Assembly: GCA_014281115.1 (NCBI GenBank)
Contig: JACONQ010000008.1
Coordinates: forward strand, 124,001-188,000
Direction: 5' to 3'
Source of the DNA: Laburnicola sp. R22_1
Taxonomy: Eukaryota > Ascomycota > Dothideomycetes > Pleosporales > Didymosphaeriaceae
Length of the DNA: 64,000 nt
Part shown: positions 59,401 through 64,000 of the stretch, in pieces
How positions within the stretch are numbered: position 1 is the stretch's first letter
Layout of the letters: the number at the start of each line of letters is the position of its first letter
Notes under the pieces: model-generated
The model's input: only the letters and a program-made list of their open reading frames with translations
Told to the model about the DNA's origin: nothing
Databases searched by the model: none
Position numbers and translations under genes: made by a program

Positions 59401-62400
59401 TCAAATCCCAAAGTGGATCTCCTGGCCATGCAGGCGAATTGCCATAACATGGGACATGCCGGGTTCAGCAGAGGGAAACGTGAGCAGGTGTTGGCTGCCA
59501 AAGAGTTCCTTCACCTCATCAGACTCCCAGATCGCGCGCGGCAGACATCCCAGAGGCTTTCTATCCACAAGCAAGTGCCCTTCAACAAAGTTGTAGTGCA
59601 CCACCTAGGGGCTCGCGGAGGCATTCGTCGAAGCGGCCATGGTGAAGGCCACCTACTAGTCGTGGGGAGGCGGCAAGGTCCGCCATCCCGCAAAGACTTT
59701 GCCAGCGGCGTTCCCTTCGTCAGACCAAGAGGCGTTAATGGCTCTACCCAGGCTTTGAGGCGAAGCATTAATTGAGCGTACCATAAGGGATTGCATGCGG
59801 TACGCCATCTTCGTGTCCCGGATCAACATGCCCCCTAGTACGGGCGGTAGTTTGGCCAAGTCGACGAGGAGGTTCTCCTGGAGAGCCAAGGATGCCTGGA
59901 CAAAGATTGACAATTCTTCTGGGGGTAGCTCCTAGTCCGCGTCCGCGAAGGGGTAAAAGGTCCTCTAGCAGAGCAGTGCTGCCCAGAACGCGTATCTCGC
60001 CACTATCTCCGCCGCCAAAGCCTCCGTGGCGCTCCTCACATCTGCCTAGAGGCGGCTAATCCATTGTAGGGTGCTCTGGCAGGCGTCTTTCAAGAGCCCC
60101 ATAGCCAGCGCCTTAAAGGGGGCTAACTCAAAGAGTTGCAGGCTAAGCGTAACGAGCACCTCCATATAGTAGACCTCGCGCCAGTTGGATTGGATGGCAC
60201 ACATGCGGTTCCTAATCTGTTTCGCTAGGCGGTGGCAGAAGGAGATGTCCTCGAACACAACGTGGACATCACAAAGAATGCCCGTTTCCTCTCTTACTGG
60301 CCCGGCCTAGGTGGCGAGGTGGTTAAACACGTGCATTATGCTCTCGCTGCTAAAGTTGACATCCAATGCACCTAGCTCTACCAACATGGTGAGCCACCAA
60401 CAATGCTTGCCCAAAAGCAACCGCTAGTAGGCCATAAACTCATGAAGAGACATAGAGAGCGGACATTTCATCTCAGAGGCGACGATCTCGTACAAAGACG
60501 GCCCATGGATTTCCATAGGTGGATAAATCAAGCCTGGCAGGAAAAATTCGCAAAGCCCCAGCGGAACGTGTACGCCACACAGATACTAGAAGGTTAAGGG
60601 TTCGTTATAATGCTTAACCCACCTCTCTGAGGCCAGGTCAAAGTAGTGGAGGGTGAGCCCATTAGGGTAGAGGACATCGGCTTTAAAGGCTCGCATCCTC
60701 GTTTTGGCGACCTTGTAGTGAGTGCCACTAAATGGTTTCAACGTCGACGCCATCGTAATGCCAGTTACAGATGCCTACGTATAGGCCCTAAGCAGTGTAT
60801 ACTCCTTTAACAGCGTGACCAGCATCCCTAGTAACGGTTTGGCGGAATGTGCCAGCCTAACAATCTCCCAGGTCGCGTTCTAATAGGCGGAGAGGAAGTT
60901 CGGTACCCTAAGTTCAAAGACAACGGACGCCGCTTTGGCTGCATTCTTGGAAAGGAAGTCCTTATGGGCCCAGATCTTTATTCGGTTTTGAGAGCGCCAG
61001 TGCCAGCATTTCGTACATCTTTCACAACTTTTAAGCCGTCGCGACAAAACGTGCAGAAACAGGTCCCGCCCGCAATGTCCATCAAGTGGTCGTCATACTC
61101 TTGCCACCACCTCTCCAGCTCCGCCTTTTTGGCTTATCGTAAATTCGCAGAAGCCGCTCGAATTTATTAAAAGAGATTCTACATATCTGGAGACTGCGCA
61201 ACATACGTTATAGTAAAGCTATAGGGATCAGGTTCGGAGAAGATAGTGGTCGAACGCGGGCACCTCATACACCTATCCTAAATATAGACCTGGATATTGC
61301 GAAGCCGCTGCATCTCGGGGGCGGTTAGTAGATGCAATGCGTCCAAGAGCTCCAGGGTGAAGATGGGGTAGTATTTAAGGAGCAAGGGACAGAGTTCGGT
61401 CACGTGCTTATCTAGTCGCATCCAGAGTGTGAAGAGACTTAAGATAAAGATAGACATCTACTCGGGTTAGCCCTCATATGCTGTTCCCACCATCCCAAAC
61501 AAATTGAAGATCACTCCAGCGACCTGAGTGCAACAAGCCTGCGGAGTGGTCGTGGTCGCTGCCAGGGGTACTCAATGCGTCTCAATGTCGCTCTCCCACT
61601 TCGCCAGCTCAAAATACCGATTCGTAAACTGCTCTACTTGCTCCATCGTGCCATCATGCAAGGTTAGAGGCGTCCAAAGCAGCTGGGAAACCTTCAGCCT
61701 GCGTGGCAGAGCCAGAACGTCCTGGAGGTACGCTCCACTGTTGGGGAGAGAAAGGTAGAGCGCTCCCGGGTCCGCCCATTGTGCGAGTCGAGGAACGGGC
61801 CGTGTGGTGTTCCGCTTAAACTTCTCCCAGGCGGAGGTTACCCGCTCCGTACGCCTCGTCATGGCCTCTTAGAAGAAGGGCCTAGTGACGGCAAACAAGT
61901 GCGCGTACATGGCAGGCGAGGCACCCTTCTCTTGCTCGAGCTTGGCGAGGCGCCAACAGACTTTGGCCCGGAGAGTCACCGTCAACTCGGGTGTCAGCTG
62001 GCCAGGGCACTCCGTCAGGAACTCCGCGAGTAGGACCGTGATTAAGACCTTGTAGCACGCTCTGCCAGCGACATCCCTAAGGGACAGCTGAAGCTATTAT
62101 TGGGTAAAGACGCGGAGTGCGAGCCAGAAAGGCAGTCTCCGCCATAGGAACTCCGCCGCGTTAATATTCACGTCGTCACGCACTTGTTTCCTCAGTTGGG
62201 GGACGTTGGCGCTGGCTAGAAATCCAATGGCCTTAATTAATGGGATGAGAAGGTAAGTCACCAGAGCCAGGCTCGCTGTGTCACGCGACTTAACAACTAA
62301 CATCTGCGCCTTCGTCGTATGGGCCTAAAAACACTTTAAGGACTTTATGCTACCTTTATCTAAGAAGTCGGCTAAGGCGTCTTATAGGGCGGGCTTCTAA

Positions 62401-62962
62401 AATTCGCTCAGTGGTAGCTAAGCCGCGCAGTCAGGGAAATCCCAGACAAGGGCGCTCTCACTAGAAAGGACCTTAAAGGAAGGGGGTAATGTCTCAAAGG
62501 CCTCAAAAGTAACTATGTCTGTGTTATCCCTAGTGTTCGTTAGTCGCAGATCGCAATGCACTGCTAGTCTTAAACAGCGTTTCCTTACTAGACGTTATAT
62601 TAGATAATTAGGGCAGCATTTTGCTCCGCGACATAAAGAATAAGTGGCTGGTTATGCTCTAGAGATTAAAACACAGACAGAAGTAACTACTTTTTAAGGC
62701 AGTCTAATGCGTAAAGGGAATAACAACGCTAAAGAGACTAGCAAACAGTATGCCATATAGAGGCCTATTCCTGGCCAGTAAACCTACCTAAGGTAATTGT
62801 AGCCTGCGTAAGTCGGCGCAGGACTTTATTGCTAGTGCTTCCCAGATTCACATCCTGCTCTCTAGGGAGTTTTAATAGTAACACTAGATAGTTAAACACA
62901 TTTGCAAATAAAGCCATGGAAAGAATAGAGAGTGCAGGCGAGTGTCCAGGCATGCGAGACAA
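53402..62962 (-). pseudogene. Giant DUF3638/DUF3645-type gene, broken except at its 3' end
   Basis: Minus-strand blocks in family order: N-terminus LFANVFNYLVLLLKLP at 62917-62870; WEKFKRNTTRPVPRLAQW at 61830; EGHLLVDRKPLGCLPRAIWE at 59550; NLLTGRTGTKEAL and REYYPKDKKQLQTIGW at 58.5-58.7 kb; a P-loop-like TGKTS at 56.68 kb with IRHIPFSRRT; GVVLNAPEHVLSYKLSG at 56.4 kb; NCLVYLDEAHTRGIDLKLP at 54.9 kb; and the tail to 53402. Span about 9.6 kb, near 3,000 residues, as usual for this fungal family; its role is not established. Dozens of stops and some frame changes upstream of about 55.0 kb. Two clean introns near the end: 54026-53972, and a GC-AG one at 54835-54785. Confidence 0.85.
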
Positions 62963-64000
62963 GAGAGGAAGAAGTGGTAATGATTTAGAGGGTACGGGTT
63001 TCGGGGGTTAGGCACTAGTTATTATGTAGGTCGGAAATCTATTCCTTTTTTAGGAATTAAGGGGGAGGGCGGGACGTGGCGAAGCTAAAAGGCAAGACTA
63101 CAGCGTAGTAAATCACGTGCGCCTTGGCCGCAGTACTAGGTAAAAAGGGGACCATTACTATCCCATCGCAGAAGCTAGTCAAAGTTCCAGAAGGCGTTAG
63201 TTATTAGATAAGTGCAGGGCAGCGGTAGGAGAGGAATAGTAATAGATCCCCCAGCAAATGAAAATTTCGAGATAAAATAGGGTTTTAATAACGCAAGTAT
63301 GGTAACATATCTATAATCAACCTTTTAATCTGCTCTTGCCTAACAAGCTTATCCTCCGCCACCAATAACGACTTCCTAGGATAATTCTAACTGCCACACC
63401 ACGAATCCCTTTCCGTACAAGAAACGGTGTTCCCTCTAATCCTAATCGCCTTGGCAGTTTAAGTCTTTGCGTAACAGCACTATAAAAGTAGTGTTATCTA
63501 AGCTTAGTCTATACATCGTTGTAAACTTCGTAGGAGGTATAGATTGCCAAAATTTCGGTGTCTTTTAATAACGCGGCAGGGGTTTACTTTTTAATTAATA
63601 GAGAAAAGGATAATCACCCTTTTTTTTAGTAATCTCTAACATAAACTGTTTGGCCGAATCGATGCAATAGAGATAACAACGTGGATAGCTGCGGGCTAAG
63701 GGGCAACCCTACCCCACACCATCTTGGCTATGGCGTAACTTACTATCTGCGGAGTGTCACCTCGCTTATTTCTTAACAAATAGTGTTTTTCTACTAATAG
63801 TGGGGGACGTTAAGTAACTTCCCTATTAGTAAGCAATAGACTATAAAGAATAATTGCTCCGCACATCTAGCACAACGCTATAATTGCATTTGTAGTAATA
63901 AACACTATTAGTTGGGTCGAAGTAACTAAAATATGCATATTATGTGTTCTTTATATGTGTATTTAGAGTAATCAGAGGCTCGTAAATAGTAGGGCAAGCT
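62963..64000. other. 5' flank of the giant gene, no recognisable gene
   Basis: Mixed, partly AT-rich sequence with short homopolymer runs. I see no coding frame of note, RNA gene or element ends. Confidence 0.5.

Overview
The window comes from a filamentous ascomycete (Pezizomycotina). Three things point there. Introns are short and numerous, with fungal splice sites. The genes are of fungal type: a subgroup-C GH18 chitinase with hevein-like modules, a GH55 glucanase fused to LysM modules, and a giant DUF3638/DUF3645-type gene. The repeats carry a heavy one-sided load of C-to-T and G-to-A changes, the signature of repeat-induced point mutation (RIP). I cannot name the genus.

Layout. 1-1053: no recognisable gene. 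1054-3906: a Tc1/mariner-type element with a second one nested inside it (2062-3588). 4224-9363: a Copia retrotransposon with identical 181-bp LTRs. 9409-9594: a RIP-mutated solo LTR of the same family. 9.6-24.0 kb: an AT-rich isochore with a 17-bp tandem array, two RIP-saturated Copia elements inserted in opposite orientation (10547-15704 and 15823-21127, the second carrying a foreign solo LTR), and a 0.5-kb trinucleotide/hexanucleotide array. 24.06-29.03 kb: a pogo/Fot fragment, then a pogo-type element (25057-29030) with another pogo element nested in it (25261-27359). 30127-35047 (minus) and 36095-40324 (plus): a divergent gene pair, GH55 glucanase with three LysM modules and GH18 chitinase with hevein-type modules, sharing about 1 kb of promoter. 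40600-49215: a PIF/Harbinger element whose Myb-like gene is split by a Copia element (42826-48135). 49382-50176: an intact gene of unknown function. 51119-51790: a zinc-finger gene that looks chimeric. 52150-52830: a possible transcription-factor fragment. 53402-62962: a roughly 9.6-kb broken DUF3638/DUF3645-type gene. 62963-64000: no recognisable gene.

How the parts relate. The GH18/GH55-LysM pair looks like a chitin plus beta-1,3-glucan degrading module. I rebuilt both genes exon by exon; spliced lengths are exact multiples of three (1,261 and 1,421 residues) if six in-frame stops are read through. All six stops lie at 33.07-36.44 kb, around the shared promoter, and sit where Trp or Gln is expected. 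Distal exons are clean. This is either local RIP or, for the Trp-to-UAG subset, a candidate for A-to-I mRNA recoding. The transposons form nested sets: at three junctions, removing the inner element plus one target-site copy rejoins the outer reading frame exactly, which fixes the order of events. Primer-binding sites show two Copia lineages: one set by the anticodon-arm sequence of tRNA-Lys(CUU), the other by that of initiator tRNA-Met.
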